Positions 7,841 to 15,780 of a stretch of DNA of 53,173 nt are shown here, in pieces; position 1 is the stretch's first letter; each line of letters opens with the position of its first letter. The position numbers and the translations under genes were made by a program. The notes below the pieces were generated by a model. The model did no database searches. It saw only the letters and a list, made by a program, of their open reading frames with translations, and was not told the origin of the DNA. Origin of the DNA: Verrucomicrobiota bacterium (GTDB lineage Bacteria; Verrucomicrobiota; Verrucomicrobiia; Chthoniobacterales; UBA10450); assembly GCA_003220155.1 (NCBI GenBank), contig QHRO01000023.1, positions 1-53,173 of the forward strand, read 5' to 3'.

Positions 7841-8556
7841 ACACCTGGATCGAAGGTCCGCCGCCGCGAGAGAAGCGTGGGATGGGATGTGTGGGCAAAG
7901 GTTGTTTGATTCTGGCTTGCTTCATCGTGTTTCTAATTATCGCCGGCGCAATCGGCTTGTATTTTGGAATGCGCACGCATTCCGCGGTGCTGCGCAGTGT
8001 TGTCTGGGCCAAGAAGACGCACGTTCTGTCTCAGGAACCTTCACCGGTGCCGCAGTTCGAAACCACCGACGAAAATATGAGCGCGGCAAGACAGAAATGG
8101 AAGGATTTTGAAAATACTCGCAATCAGCCTGCGCATATCGAACCGAGCGCCGACGACCGTACTCGCAATGAGCCTGCGCATATCGAACTGAGCGCCGACG
8201 ACCTAAACAATCTTATCGCAAGAAATAGACACGCTCGGGACAAGGCTTTCGTCACGATCGAGGGGAATCGTTTACGTATTCAAATCAGCGTTCCATTGGG
8301 CGAATACACCAGGCGCGGCCGCTATTATTTGAATGGTGACATCGTGATCACGAGCGAGGGGCCGCAATCGTTGGACAATCTGCGCCTGAGCGGCATCACC
8401 ATCAACAACGAGACCCTGCCTTCAGACGTACTCGATTGGAAATATCGTGCCCGCCCGCTGCGAGATTATCTCGGCGAATACGGTGCCACTTACGGGGACG
8501 GCACAATCGAGATTCGCGACAGCAAGGTGATCATCTACCGACGTGGCAGCGAATGA
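7837..8556 (+). CDS. Membrane-anchored hypothetical protein
   Basis: A 239-residue protein of unrecognised family. A short basic N-terminus leads into one transmembrane helix (about 24-44, GCLILACFIVFLIIAGAIGL), and the rest is likely extracytoplasmic. Two adjacent 15-residue units (TRNxPAHIExSADD) at about 94-122 result from a DNA duplication, and the second leads into a conserved-looking DLNNLIAR segment. The C-terminal half is rich in beta-strand-like sequence. It starts inside the HIT gene stop (ATGA), so the two are probably co-translated. Confidence 0.7.
   Translation: MNTWIEGPPPREKRGMGCVGKGCLILACFIVFLIIAGAIGLYFGMRTHSAVLRSVVWAKKTHVLSQEPSPVPQFETTDENMSAARQKWKDFENTRNQPAHIEPSADDRTRNEPAHIELSADDLNNLIARNRHARDKAFVTIEGNRLRIQISVPLGEYTRRGRYYLNGDIVITSEGPQSLDNLRLSGITINNETLPSDVLDWKYRARPLRDYLGEYGATYGDGTIEIRDSKVIIYRRGSE
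8116..8205 (+). repeat. 45-bp tandem duplication inside a coding gene
   Basis: Bases 8116-8160 and 8161-8205 are near-identical direct repeats; differences include C/G at 8125/8170 and C/T at 8144/8189, with divergence at the last bases. The unit is 15 codons, so the frame is kept. It starts ACTCGCAAT and ends near GCCGACGACC. Confidence 0.92.
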
Positions 8557-8688
8557 CTAAAGCAACTCAGAAATAGGGGAGTTAACATCTGAGTGTTGCA
8601 GGTGCGACACGCAAATGTAACTCGATCTGGGTTAGGCTTTCCAGCTTCCCTCGGCCGACATGTTTCCAGTTGGTCGCATCTTAATCAT

Positions 8689-8768
8689 CAACGGGCAGGA
8701 TGCCCGTTGGCCCCACAGCCTCGCCACGGCGAGTCCGTCCGGTGGCGGACAAGATGGCTGTGCTACCA
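8689..8768. repeat. Hairpin-rich intergenic repeat
   Basis: This convergent gap contains AACGGGCA-GGA-TGCCCGTT (about 8690-8708), then CTCGCCACGGCGAG and GTCCGGTGGCGGAC, all bracketed by CCACAGCC and GGCTGTG. The hairpins resemble those at 18251-18270 and 31155-31255. It lies directly after the stop of the minus-strand hypothetical gene and could help end transcription, although no T-run is present. Confidence 0.6.
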
Positions 8769-10292
8769 CTACGGTTGCATGATTTCGCGCGCGAAAACAT
8801 TCAGCTGACCATCTTCTTGTTTCCGTACTTCGGTAACCTCGAAGGGACGAACCTCATCGCGGCTCACGACTGAGCCTGGCTTGGGGGGAAGGTAACCGGT
8901 CGGATACTCGACAATGATTCGAGTGGAATTTCCACCGGTGAGAAACATCACGGAATCCGGCATGCGCGAGCGTGGCCGCAATACCGCTTTATTGGCATCG
9001 GCAAAATTCACCACAAATTGCCCTTTCAAATAAGTCCGTTCTCCGGAAAGACCGCGATCGGCGACTGCACCGAGGTCAGCTGCTGCAATGAGACGGCCAA
9101 CCGGCATTTTGCCCGGTGGATACGTTTTCCAATTTCCGCCGCCAGCAGTCGAGGCCAGCGCGGCGCCATCAGCGGGAAGCGCAGCGGTCGCACTCGGATT
9201 TGGGGTCGGACTTGATTCGGTGAACTTTTGCAGCGGCGTTGTCGATAATGTGGGAGCCGGACTGTTGATTTTTGCGACTTGTATCGGCGTGGCGCTTGGT
9301 GTCGCTGTCGATTTTTGATTTTTCGCGATTCTTCCGGCTTTCCCAACGGGGGTCGGCTTTGCTCCTTTCGATGGCGGCGGTGGTGGCGTGCTTGCCGGCG
9401 TTTCAATCGCTATGGCCTGTTCTACTCGAACAAGTTGATTCTCGCTCGGGGGTGGCGTGCCGCTCGGCGTGATTCCAGGAAAGGCAATCGATCCAGGCGA
9501 TGCCGGTTCAGTTTGACGTAACTGTGCGTATCGATCTTCGGCTGCGCGCAATGCCTCGCGTTTAAACAAAGGCCAACCGGCCGCGAGGTTTAGATCCAGC
9601 GGAGGCTCCAGAGTGAAGGTTCCGGTGCCGCGAGTAACCGTATAGGTTCCGTAAAGCAAAGGCATCGCCGTGACCAGGACCCGGCCATCAGCGCTGCGAT
9701 CGGCGTGAATCACTGCCGAAATATCGTGTGTCCGCTCGAGCTTAATTTCCAGACCAGGGGCAAGGGTTTGGCGCATGAGCGGGATATCGCGCCGATCCGC
9801 CGGGTAAACATGCTCGAGCAGCACCTCCCCGTTATCGATGGCGGCAGCGAGTGCCACCATACCGGAAGTGAAAACGTCCGCGGCGCCAAGTTGATGGACG
9901 TCGATAATACGGAAGCGACCGACAACGTAGGGGACGAGCCCGTGCACTTGCTGAAAATTACGAATGTAATTGCGTGCCAACTCGCTGTTCGTCTTGGATA
10001 ACTCCGCTTCGCCCAGCGGCGCGTAACGATCATGCAATTGTTTGGGATTGAGAAATTCGCCGGCCGGAGCCGCCGTTAATTCAAATCGCCGCGGCGGATC
10101 AATGCGATGCAGTTTCTTTAATAACCGATAACTGTCAGGCCGTTCCGGTTGCCAGAAAACATAGAAACTTCCCAACCAGGCTACGAAGGCGAAGCCGGTG
10201 AGAAAAAGAATTGCCAGCGTCCAGGCGAAATAATTCGTCCGCTGCCGGGGACGGCCGTAAGGTGTTTCGTAGCGAAAAAATTCCTGTGCCAT
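8769..10292 (-). CDS. Single-pass membrane protein with Pro/Ser/Thr-rich middle, unknown
   Basis: A 507-residue protein of unrecognised family. A cytosolic N-terminus of about 23 residues with a Tyr/Arg-rich stretch precedes one transmembrane helix (about 24-48). An apparently folded domain (about 50-250) follows, then a low-complexity linker rich in Pro, Thr, Ser and Ala (about 270-390), and a final domain (about 395-507) with VGRLIAAADLGAVADRGLSG and a beta-rich end. The layout suggests an envelope protein reaching into the periplasm. It is on the same strand as the downstream IscA-type gene but separated by only 18 bp, so the two may share a transcript. Confidence 0.75.
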   Translation of the reverse strand: MAQEFFRYETPYGRPRQRTNYFAWTLAILFLTGFAFVAWLGSFYVFWQPERPDSYRLLKKLHRIDPPRRFELTAAPAGEFLNPKQLHDRYAPLGEAELSKTNSELARNYIRNFQQVHGLVPYVVGRFRIIDVHQLGAADVFTSGMVALAAAIDNGEVLLEHVYPADRRDIPLMRQTLAPGLEIKLERTHDISAVIHADRSADGRVLVTAMPLLYGTYTVTRGTGTFTLEPPLDLNLAAGWPLFKREALRAAEDRYAQLRQTEPASPGSIAFPGITPSGTPPPSENQLVRVEQAIAIETPASTPPPPPSKGAKPTPVGKAGRIAKNQKSTATPSATPIQVAKINSPAPTLSTTPLQKFTESSPTPNPSATAALPADGAALASTAGGGNWKTYPPGKMPVGRLIAAADLGAVADRGLSGERTYLKGQFVVNFADANKAVLRPRSRMPDSVMFLTGGNSTRIIVEYPTGYLPPKPGSVVSRDEVRPFEVTEVRKQEDGQLNVFAREIMQP

Positions 10293-10310
10293 CAGCGAAG
10301 TTCACTCACT

Positions 10311-10637
10311 TTAGAGTGGGCGCGCCGGTTCGAAGGAGGAGCCGCAGCCGCAGGTCCGCGCTGCATTCGGATTAACGATTTGAAAACCAGCGCCGGTGAG
10401 GGCATCGCGATAATCCAGGGTCGAGCCACGCAATAACTGCGCGCTCTCTTGGTCGACAAAAAATTTCACGCCGTCACGCTCGATCACGGCATCGCCCGGA
10501 CGAGCGGCTCCGAGCGTCATCTCGTATTGCAGACCGGAGCAACCGCCCTTTGCAATCCCGATGCGCAATCCTTTTTCCGCGGCCGCGCCCACCAGTGTTC
10601 GCAATTGCCGCACCGCGCTTTCGGTAATTTCAATCAT
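10311..10637 (-). CDS. A-type Fe-S cluster carrier (IscA/ErpA/SufA family)
   Basis: A 108-residue HesB/IscA-family protein that receives and delivers Fe-S clusters. All three conserved ligands are present: C33 in GGCSGLQY and C96/C98 in TCGCGSSF. The length is normal. Which A-type carrier it is cannot be told from sequence alone. It is followed closely by the membrane hypothetical gene on the same strand. Confidence 0.9.
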   Translation of the reverse strand: MIEITESAVRQLRTLVGAAAEKGLRIGIAKGGCSGLQYEMTLGAARPGDAVIERDGVKFFVDQESAQLLRGSTLDYRDALTGAGFQIVNPNAARTCGCGSSFEPARPL

Positions 10638-11016
10638 TCACTCCAGGAAACGTACGATCCACCCTCCTTAAGTCAATCAGCACACGCCTTGCCTTGCCGC
10701 GTGAAAAAAATCATCGGAGACAACCCGGGGCCATACCCCGTCATCCCGAGCGGATGCGACGGACCCTGCCTATCCTATACAGCACTACGAGTCAGTTTTC
10801 GCGCATATTAACGCTATGGCGCCCTACCAGATCGTGATGATGCTTGATAGGGCGACGCTCTGCGGAGCCGCAAATGTGATGTCCTGAACGTCAGAGAGTT
10901 TGCCTTGAGATCTCCAAAAGGTTGGAGCTTCCTCAGGACAGCAAATGAACTCATGATGGGTGTACTTAATTGGCTGCGAGCGAAGTGAGTCGAATGGATC
11001 TAAAATCAAGAATCCA
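10638..11016. other. Divergent intergenic region with repeats
   Basis: This gap of about 380 bp separates two divergent genes (the IscA-type gene and mutL), so both promoters should lie here, but I cannot pick a convincing -35/-10 pair. It holds a half-repeat starting GTCATCCCGAGCG at 10740. A palindrome of CGCCCTAC(C)A and TGATAGGGCG lies at about 10820-10855. Next to it is GGGCGACGCTCTGCGGAGCC (10850-10869), which recurs at 22986-23012. No coding potential was seen. Confidence 0.6.
10818..10876. repeat. Dispersed repeat with GGGCGACGCTC core, copy 1
   Basis: Arms CGCCCTACCA and TGATAGGGCG can pair. The right arm runs into GGGCGACGCTCTGCGGAGCC followed by GCAAATG. A closely matching stretch (GGGCGACGCTCCGCGGGGCC followed by ACAAAAG) lies at 22986-23012, so this is a dispersed intergenic element. 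Confidence 0.6.
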
Positions 11017-12861
11017 ATGAGCCGGATTAAACTTCTCCCCGAAACTCTCGCCAGCCAGGTGGCCGCCGGCGAGGTAGTGGAGCGGCCTGCGTCAGTGGTA
11101 AAGGAGCTAGTCGAGAACAGCATTGATGCTGGTGCGCGTGCGATCGAGGTGGGAATTCAGCGAGGCGGAATGTCGCGCATTCGGGTAGTCGATGACGGCT
11201 ATGGTATGGACCGCGATGATGCCCTGCTTTCGCTCGAACGGCACGCCACTAGCAAAATCGCTTCCGCGGCTGATCTCGCCGCCATCAACACGCTTGGTTT
11301 TCGCGGTGAAGCGTTGCCGAGCATCGCCAGTGTTTCGCGCTTTCGGCTGACCACGCGCGAGCACGGTGCGGTCGCCGGCACGGAAATTCTCGTAAACGGC
11401 GGACGGATCGAAACAGTGCGCGACGGCGGCGAAGCGCCTGGGACACAGATCGAAGTGCGTTCGTTGTTTTACAATGTGCCAGCGCGACGAAAATTTCTCC
11501 GCTCCGAAACGACAGAAACGCGAAATATCGAACACCAATTTTTTCTCCAGGCGTTGGCTCATCCGGCGATCGGGTTCAGCCTGGTGCGGGAAGATAAAAT
11601 CGCGCTGCAATTACCAATAACGACCTCGCTGCGCGACCGGATCCGCGATATCTATGGCGCCGAGCTTCTCGGCGATCTGTTGGAAATTTCCGCGCGCGAT
11701 CGGGGTGGTGTCCAAGTTCGGGGCTGGATCGGGCGCGCCGGGGTAAGCCGGCAGACGCGGTCGCAGCAATTCGTCTTCGTTAACGGTCGCGCAATCGAGA
11801 GCGGCATGCTCTCCACGGCCTTACGCGAAGGTTATCACACCGCTCTCATGCGCGGACAATTTCCGATTACGTTCCTGTTCGTTGAGGTCGACCCGCGCGA
11901 GGTGGATGTGAATGTACATCCGGCAAAACGCGAAGTTCGTTTTCGCGATCCTGCCAGAGTTCGCGAGGCAGTTGTCGAGGCGGTTCAGAGGACACTCGAG
12001 AGCGGTCGCCCTGATTGGCAGCGAAGATTTAGCGCGCCGGTTCCAGGGACAATCTCCCCCGGCTCTGAGCCGGTCGAACGTGTGCCGTCCCGAACCCCAG
12101 GAGAGATAACGACGGCGCCGTCCCAGGCGGAAACAATGGGACAGGACAGCGCCCGTCCCTCCAGTTTTGGGGTGCCGCATCAACCCGCGTCATCGCTACC
12201 GCCGCTGGGGGATAAGGGCGATTCGCGGCCGATTGAGGTCAATCGCTCTTACCTTGAGCCGCCAGCCGAACCGCGACGCGATCAGCAGTTTCAAATCATC
12301 GGTGTGCTTAACCGGCTTTACGTGCTGATGGAAAACTCCGATGGGCTCGTTTTGGTGGATCAGCACGCCGCGCACGAGCGAATTTTGTTCGAGGAATTGC
12401 GCCGGCGAATGGAAGAGCAAGGGGTGCCGTCGCAGCGCATGCTTTTGCCACAGATCTTTTCGTTGCCGCCGCGCGATGCGGAATGGGTCGAGCACAACGT
12501 TGCAACGTTGCAGAAAATGGGGATCGGAATCGAAAGTTTCGGCGCAAACAGTTTTCGGGTCGATAGCTTGCCCGCGTTTCTCGAAGTCGCGGATGCCGCG
12601 GGATTCTTGTGCAAAGTGATTGATGAATTGAAAACAACCAGCCACAGCAGTTCGCCACTGCGTCTGGGCGAAGACATGATCGCGAAGACGGTTTGCCGTC
12701 ACGCCGTCAAAGCCAACGATCCATTGCGTTATCCCGAAATCGAAAAACTAATTCGTGATTTGCTCGCTTGTGATCTGCCCTACTGCTGTCCCCACGGCCG
12801 TCCCACCATGATCCAAATTTCGCACGCTGAATTGGAGAAAAAATTCGGGCGAAAAGTCTAG
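11017..12861 (+). CDS. mutL: DNA mismatch repair protein MutL
   Basis: MutL (614 aa) links mismatch recognition by MutS to strand incision. The GHKL ATPase motifs are present: ENSIDAGA, DDGYGM, and ATSKIAS followed by GFRGEAL. A variable Pro/Ser-rich linker lies at about 340-420. The C-terminal domain carries DQHAAHERILFEE, matching the DQHA(X)2E(X)4E endonuclease metal motif, and CCPHGRP near the end. This is therefore a nicking-type MutL as found in bacteria without MutH. I chose the ATG at 11017 because MSRIKLLPETLASQVAAGEV is the family's normal N-terminus. Confidence 0.95.
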   Translation: MSRIKLLPETLASQVAAGEVVERPASVVKELVENSIDAGARAIEVGIQRGGMSRIRVVDDGYGMDRDDALLSLERHATSKIASAADLAAINTLGFRGEALPSIASVSRFRLTTREHGAVAGTEILVNGGRIETVRDGGEAPGTQIEVRSLFYNVPARRKFLRSETTETRNIEHQFFLQALAHPAIGFSLVREDKIALQLPITTSLRDRIRDIYGAELLGDLLEISARDRGGVQVRGWIGRAGVSRQTRSQQFVFVNGRAIESGMLSTALREGYHTALMRGQFPITFLFVEVDPREVDVNVHPAKREVRFRDPARVREAVVEAVQRTLESGRPDWQRRFSAPVPGTISPGSEPVERVPSRTPGEITTAPSQAETMGQDSARPSSFGVPHQPASSLPPLGDKGDSRPIEVNRSYLEPPAEPRRDQQFQIIGVLNRLYVLMENSDGLVLVDQHAAHERILFEELRRRMEEQGVPSQRMLLPQIFSLPPRDAEWVEHNVATLQKMGIGIESFGANSFRVDSLPAFLEVADAAGFLCKVIDELKTTSHSSSPLRLGEDMIAKTVCRHAVKANDPLRYPEIEKLIRDLLACDLPYCCPHGRPTMIQISHAELEKKFGRKV

Positions 12862-12862
12862 A

Positions 12863-13021
12863 ATGACCGCACTGACAATCGACGCCCTCGGCGTGCGAAT
12901 TAGTGTCATCGACCGGGATCGCGCGCGCGAAATTCTTTTCGACGCGGCGCGCAGCTGCCGCCGGGGATACGTGAGATCTGGGGCACGACGGCCATCAGAC
13001 GCGCAGCTTCATGTGGATTGA
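12863..13021 (+). pseudogene. WecG/TagA-type glycosyltransferase stub
   Basis: A 52-codon frame starts one base after the mutL stop. Its first 36 or so residues (ending ARSCRRGYV) look like the extreme N-terminus of WecG/TagA/CpsF N-acetylmannosaminyltransferases, which usually open with LGVRI followed by a (R/N)YV strand. After about 12970 the sequence instead matches a GDP-mannose 3,5-epimerase in another frame. It is therefore the 5' end of a gene cut off by a deletion or rearrangement. The family call rests on a short segment. Confidence 0.5.
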
Positions 13022-13343
13022 TGACTGCGTGAAGGGTACACAGATGATCATGGACGGCGATTTTGTCGAGCCGCTAAACCTCGGCAGTAGTGAACTCGTT
13101 AGTAGCAATCAGCTAGTCGACATTGTAGAGGAGATCGGCGGCGTAAAACTAAAACGGAGCTACAATCTAAAAGCACCCAAAGGAGTAAATGGTCGTAACA
13201 GCGACAACACGCTAATCCAAAAAATTTACAATTGGGAGCTGGCACCGAAGCTACGCGATGGTTTGGAGCGTACCTATCACTGGATCTATGATCAGATGAC
13301 AAAGGGGAAGGTTTTACGAGTAGAAGCCGGCGTCCGTAGCTGA
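12973..13343 (+). pseudogene. GDP-mannose 3,5-epimerase C-terminal remnant
   Basis: From GAGATCTGG (EIWG) the sequence matches the C-terminal third of GDP-mannose 3,5-epimerase: DGHQTRSFMWIDDC, LNLGSSELVSSNQLVDIVEE, GRNSDNTLIQKIYNWE, and a final GLERTYHWIYDQM. Two extra bases after EIWG shift the frame, and the N-terminal two thirds (nucleotide-binding motif and catalytic residues) are missing. An open frame from ATG 13011 covers 110 residues but would be inactive. The break point lies against the WecG stub, so a single rearrangement probably joined the two. Confidence 0.75.
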
Positions 13344-13551
13344 TAGAGAAACTCCGGTTTCTAGGCGCAATGGAACAATCAAAATCCTGGCCCCACTTGA
13401 TTAGTGATTGAGTTAAAGCTGAGCCTCTTTCTCCTGCACTTTTCGCTACATATTTTCAACCTTGTTATCTTCTTCGGCTTCGTTCCTCTTTTTCGGGGCA
13501 ATAATCCCCGGACAACAGAACAGCCAGAACGAACGCCCGAGTTTCGGCAGC
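13344..13551. other. Gap with no recognised gene
   Basis: These roughly 210 bases between the epimerase remnant and the glycosyltransferase-tail remnant hold no recognised coding sequence. A small GC hairpin (CGGGG-CAATAAT-CCCCG) lies at about 13495-13512. It is A-rich rather than T-rich on its 3' side for minus-strand genes, so it is not a good terminator. Confidence 0.4.
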
Positions 13552-13614
13552 TTCACTCGATTTCTTTTGGCAGTCGCCTTTGCTAAAATATTTTTCGAGC
13601 CTGACGTATTTCAT
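13552..13614 (-). pseudogene. Glycosyltransferase C-terminal tail remnant, divergent copy
   Basis: Right after the first methyltransferase stop (TGATG junction) the minus strand encodes MKYVRLEKYFSKGDCQKKSS. This matches the last residues (IWLEKYFSRGDYKKTSEPSE) of the glycosyltransferase ending at 15001, with several differences. It is a more diverged third copy of that tail. The reading frame runs on to about 13465 without further similarity. Confidence 0.6.
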
Positions 13615-14288
13615 CAAGATGATTGTTTGCGAGCGACAAGAAGGAATTGTTCGCCGAAAAGCCGCCAAAGGAAAGGAAGCTTCAGGTAAATCGCGATTAA
13701 GAACCTAGGAAAGCGTGGCCCCGTGGCCATGGTATAGGGCAAGAATTGTGCAACTGCCTGCTCGATAGTAAATCCGGTCGCGCGTAGCCCTTCGGACAAT
13801 GATTTTTCCGTCAACGGAAGTGAGTGGTCCCAAAAGTCCCAATATCTTCCCGGTAAGCATTTGATGTTCGGCCCCAATGCGATAAGGCAGCCGCCTTCAC
13901 GCAGACAGCGATGGGCTTCGTGGAGAGTTCGGTTGAGCGATTCCTTATCGGGCAAGTGCTCAAAAAAGTTACTGGTAAAAACAACATCAAGATCTTGGTC
14001 GGGCAGGTTCCAACGAGTCGAGCAGTCTTGTTCGAGGAGGGTTACCGACTTGTCCAGGTATTGTTTGGTGGAAGGATTCAGGTCCATCGCCCATTTGCAG
14101 CGGGAACGAATATGATTAATGAATTGCCCGTAACCACAACCAAGATCAAGAACATTACCATCTTCGGGAACCAAGCGTTGCCAAAACTCCGAGCATAAAG
14201 TCGCCCATACTTGGTCGCGATATTCCAAGCGCTCGCCGAAACGATTCTGATAAAGTGACTGTAGTTGGGCTTTATTCGCTGGGTTCAC
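13614..14288 (-). CDS. Class I SAM-dependent methyltransferase, copy A
   Basis: A 224-residue class I methyltransferase with motif I VLDLGCGYGQF (46-56), acidic AMDLNP after strand 2, and DLDVVFTSNFFEHL (motif IV region). The likely substrate is a lipid-linked sugar or nucleotide-sugar product of the neighbouring glycosyltransferase; this is context only. The start is GTG at 14288. Its translation is identical to copy B. The start overlaps the glycosyltransferase-tail remnant by 17 bp, just as copy B overlaps the intact glycosyltransferase. Whether this copy is expressed is unclear, because the gene that would deliver ribosomes to it is only a remnant. Confidence 0.85.
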   Translation of the reverse strand: MNPANKAQLQSLYQNRFGERLEYRDQVWATLCSEFWQRLVPEDGNVLDLGCGYGQFINHIRSRCKWAMDLNPSTKQYLDKSVTLLEQDCSTRWNLPDQDLDVVFTSNFFEHLPDKESLNRTLHEAHRCLREGGCLIALGPNIKCLPGRYWDFWDHSLPLTEKSLSEGLRATGFTIEQAVAQFLPYTMATGPRFPRFLIAIYLKLPFLWRLFGEQFLLVARKQSS

Positions 14289-14343
14289 TTGTTTTCTTGT
14301 AGTCGCCGCGACTAAAGTATTTTTCGAGCCAAATGTATTTCAT
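14272..14343 (-). pseudogene. Glycosyltransferase C-terminal tail remnant between the copies
   Basis: A 23-codon frame from ATG 14343 reads MKY followed by IWLEKYFSRGDYKKTSEPSE and then TAA. All but the first three codons equal the C-terminus of the glycosyltransferase ending at 15001. Its start shares a base with the stop of methyltransferase copy B (TGATG). Two nucleotide differences from the parent are synonymous. Confidence 0.75.
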
Positions 14344-15017
14344 CAAGATGATTGTTTGCGAGCGACAAGAAGGAATTGTTCGCCGAAAAGCCGCCAAAGG
14401 AAAGGAAGCTTCAGGTAAATCGCGATTAAGAACCTAGGAAAGCGTGGCCCCGTGGCCATGGTATAGGGCAAGAATTGTGCAACTGCCTGCTCGATAGTAA
14501 ATCCGGTCGCGCGTAGCCCTTCGGACAATGATTTTTCCGTCAACGGAAGTGAGTGGTCCCAAAAGTCCCAATATCTTCCCGGTAAGCATTTGATGTTCGG
14601 CCCCAATGCGATAAGGCAGCCGCCTTCACGCAGACAGCGATGGGCTTCGTGGAGAGTTCGGTTGAGCGATTCCTTATCGGGCAAGTGCTCAAAAAAGTTA
14701 CTGGTAAAAACAACATCAAGATCTTGGTCGGGCAGGTTCCAACGAGTCGAGCAGTCTTGTTCGAGGAGGGTTACCGACTTGTCCAGGTATTGTTTGGTGG
14801 AAGGATTCAGGTCCATCGCCCATTTGCAGCGGGAACGAATATGATTAATGAATTGCCCGTAACCACAACCAAGATCAAGAACATTACCATCTTCGGGAAC
14901 CAAGCGTTGCCAAAACTCCGAGCATAAAGTCGCCCATACTTGGTCGCGATATTCCAAGCGCTCGCCGAAACGATTCTGATAAAGTGACTGTAGTTGGGCT
15001 TTATTCGCTGGGTTCAC
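14343..15017 (-). CDS. Class I SAM-dependent methyltransferase, copy B
   Basis: This is the same 224-residue protein as copy A, with motif I VLDLGCGYGQF and FTSNFFEHLPD. This copy directly follows the intact family 2 glycosyltransferase: its GTG start at 15017 lies 17 bp inside that gene, so translation is probably coupled. With the epimerase and glycosyltransferase it forms a three-gene minus-strand operon, likely for modifying a surface or lipid-linked sugar. Confidence 0.87.
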   Translation of the reverse strand: MNPANKAQLQSLYQNRFGERLEYRDQVWATLCSEFWQRLVPEDGNVLDLGCGYGQFINHIRSRCKWAMDLNPSTKQYLDKSVTLLEQDCSTRWNLPDQDLDVVFTSNFFEHLPDKESLNRTLHEAHRCLREGGCLIALGPNIKCLPGRYWDFWDHSLPLTEKSLSEGLRATGFTIEQAVAQFLPYTMATGPRFPRFLIAIYLKLPFLWRLFGEQFLLVARKQSS

Positions 15018-15780
15018 TTGTTTTCTTGTAGTCGCCTCGGCTAAAGTATTTTTCGAGCCAAATATAAAGGCAAATGAAAAGGTAACGGCTGCCCATTTCT
15101 TTGATCTTGAGCTTGGCGGTGCCGGTTCGGCGATTGCGCCAGATAATTGGAATCACCGTCCAGGTATAACCGCGCACGATCGCTTTTAGCGGGATTTCGA
15201 CGGTCAAATTGAAATGCGGCGAGAGGAATGGACGGCAGCCATCAATGACTTGCCGCCGATAGGCCTTAAAGGCATTCGTAATGTCGTTAGGTTTGATGCG
15301 AAAAAGGGCGCGAATGAATAAATTAGCGCAGCGATTGATCCAAAGTTTGAGCCAGGGATAATCAATGGCACCACCACCTTTGGCAAAGCGACTGCCGAAT
15401 ACACAGTCATAACCGGAGTTAAGGACCTGCCAGTAACGCACCACGTCACGGCAATCGTCCGATTCATCAGCCATCATGATGACGAGAGCGTCGCCTTTGG
15501 CATGGTCGAAGCCGAGGACGACGGCGCGGCCGAATCCATGCGCTTCCAAATTTTGAAGTGGGCGCAAGGTTTCTACCCGTTTCTGCGTTTCCTGTAAAAC
15601 CTCCCAGGTTTTGTCGGTGCTGCCGTCGTCAATAACAATAATTTCATGAGGAACGTTGTTGAGACGTAACTCGACGTGCAGATGTTCCACCGTCGCGGCG
15701 ATGCATCCGGCTTCATCGCGCGCTGGAATAACAACGCTAAGGAGCTGGAGGGGCGGTTGCTCTCGTAGCGGGTCAGTCAT
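15001..15780 (-). CDS. Family 2 glycosyltransferase (polyprenyl-phosphate sugar synthase-like)
   Basis: A 259-residue GT-A enzyme of the dolichol-phosphate mannose synthase type. LSVVIPARDEAGCI lies near residue 14, EIIVIDDGSTDKTWEVL carries the first Asp pair, and VIMMADESDD is the metal-binding site. The WRNRRTGTAKLKIKEMGSRY tail is typical of the group. No long membrane tail is present beyond the LFICLYIWLEKYF segment. The ATG at 15780 overlaps the epimerase stop by 4 bp, and its own 3' end overlaps methyltransferase copy B. It probably charges a polyprenyl phosphate or transfers a sugar to a lipid carrier. Confidence 0.88.
   Translation of the reverse strand: MTDPLREQPPLQLLSVVIPARDEAGCIAATVEHLHVELRLNNVPHEIIVIDDGSTDKTWEVLQETQKRVETLRPLQNLEAHGFGRAVVLGFDHAKGDALVIMMADESDDCRDVVRYWQVLNSGYDCVFGSRFAKGGGAIDYPWLKLWINRCANLFIRALFRIKPNDITNAFKAYRRQVIDGCRPFLSPHFNLTVEIPLKAIVRGYTWTVIPIIWRNRRTGTAKLKIKEMGSRYLFICLYIWLEKYFSRGDYKKTSEPSE

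Larger units (their letters stand above)
13614..15071 (-). repeat. 729-bp perfect tandem duplication (methyltransferase plus tail)
   Basis: Bases 13614-14307 recur at an exact offset of 729 (14343-15036), with no difference that I can find in the 675-bp methyltransferase frame. The following glycosyltransferase-tail sequence differs only at 14308/15037 and 14311/15040, and both are synonymous changes. Similarity then ends around 14334/15063. The unit is therefore a methyltransferase gene plus the 3' tail of the glycosyltransferase upstream of it. Confidence 0.93.

Noticed and set aside
12040-12230. Possible repeat insertion in the mutL linker
   Set aside because: There are repeat-like words (GACGGCGCCGTC), but the MutL linker is naturally variable in length and sequence, so an insertion cannot be shown.
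13490-13520. CGGGG/CCCCG hairpin as a terminator for the minus-strand operon
   Set aside because: On the minus strand the stem is followed by A-rich sequence, not a T-run, so it does not fit an intrinsic terminator.
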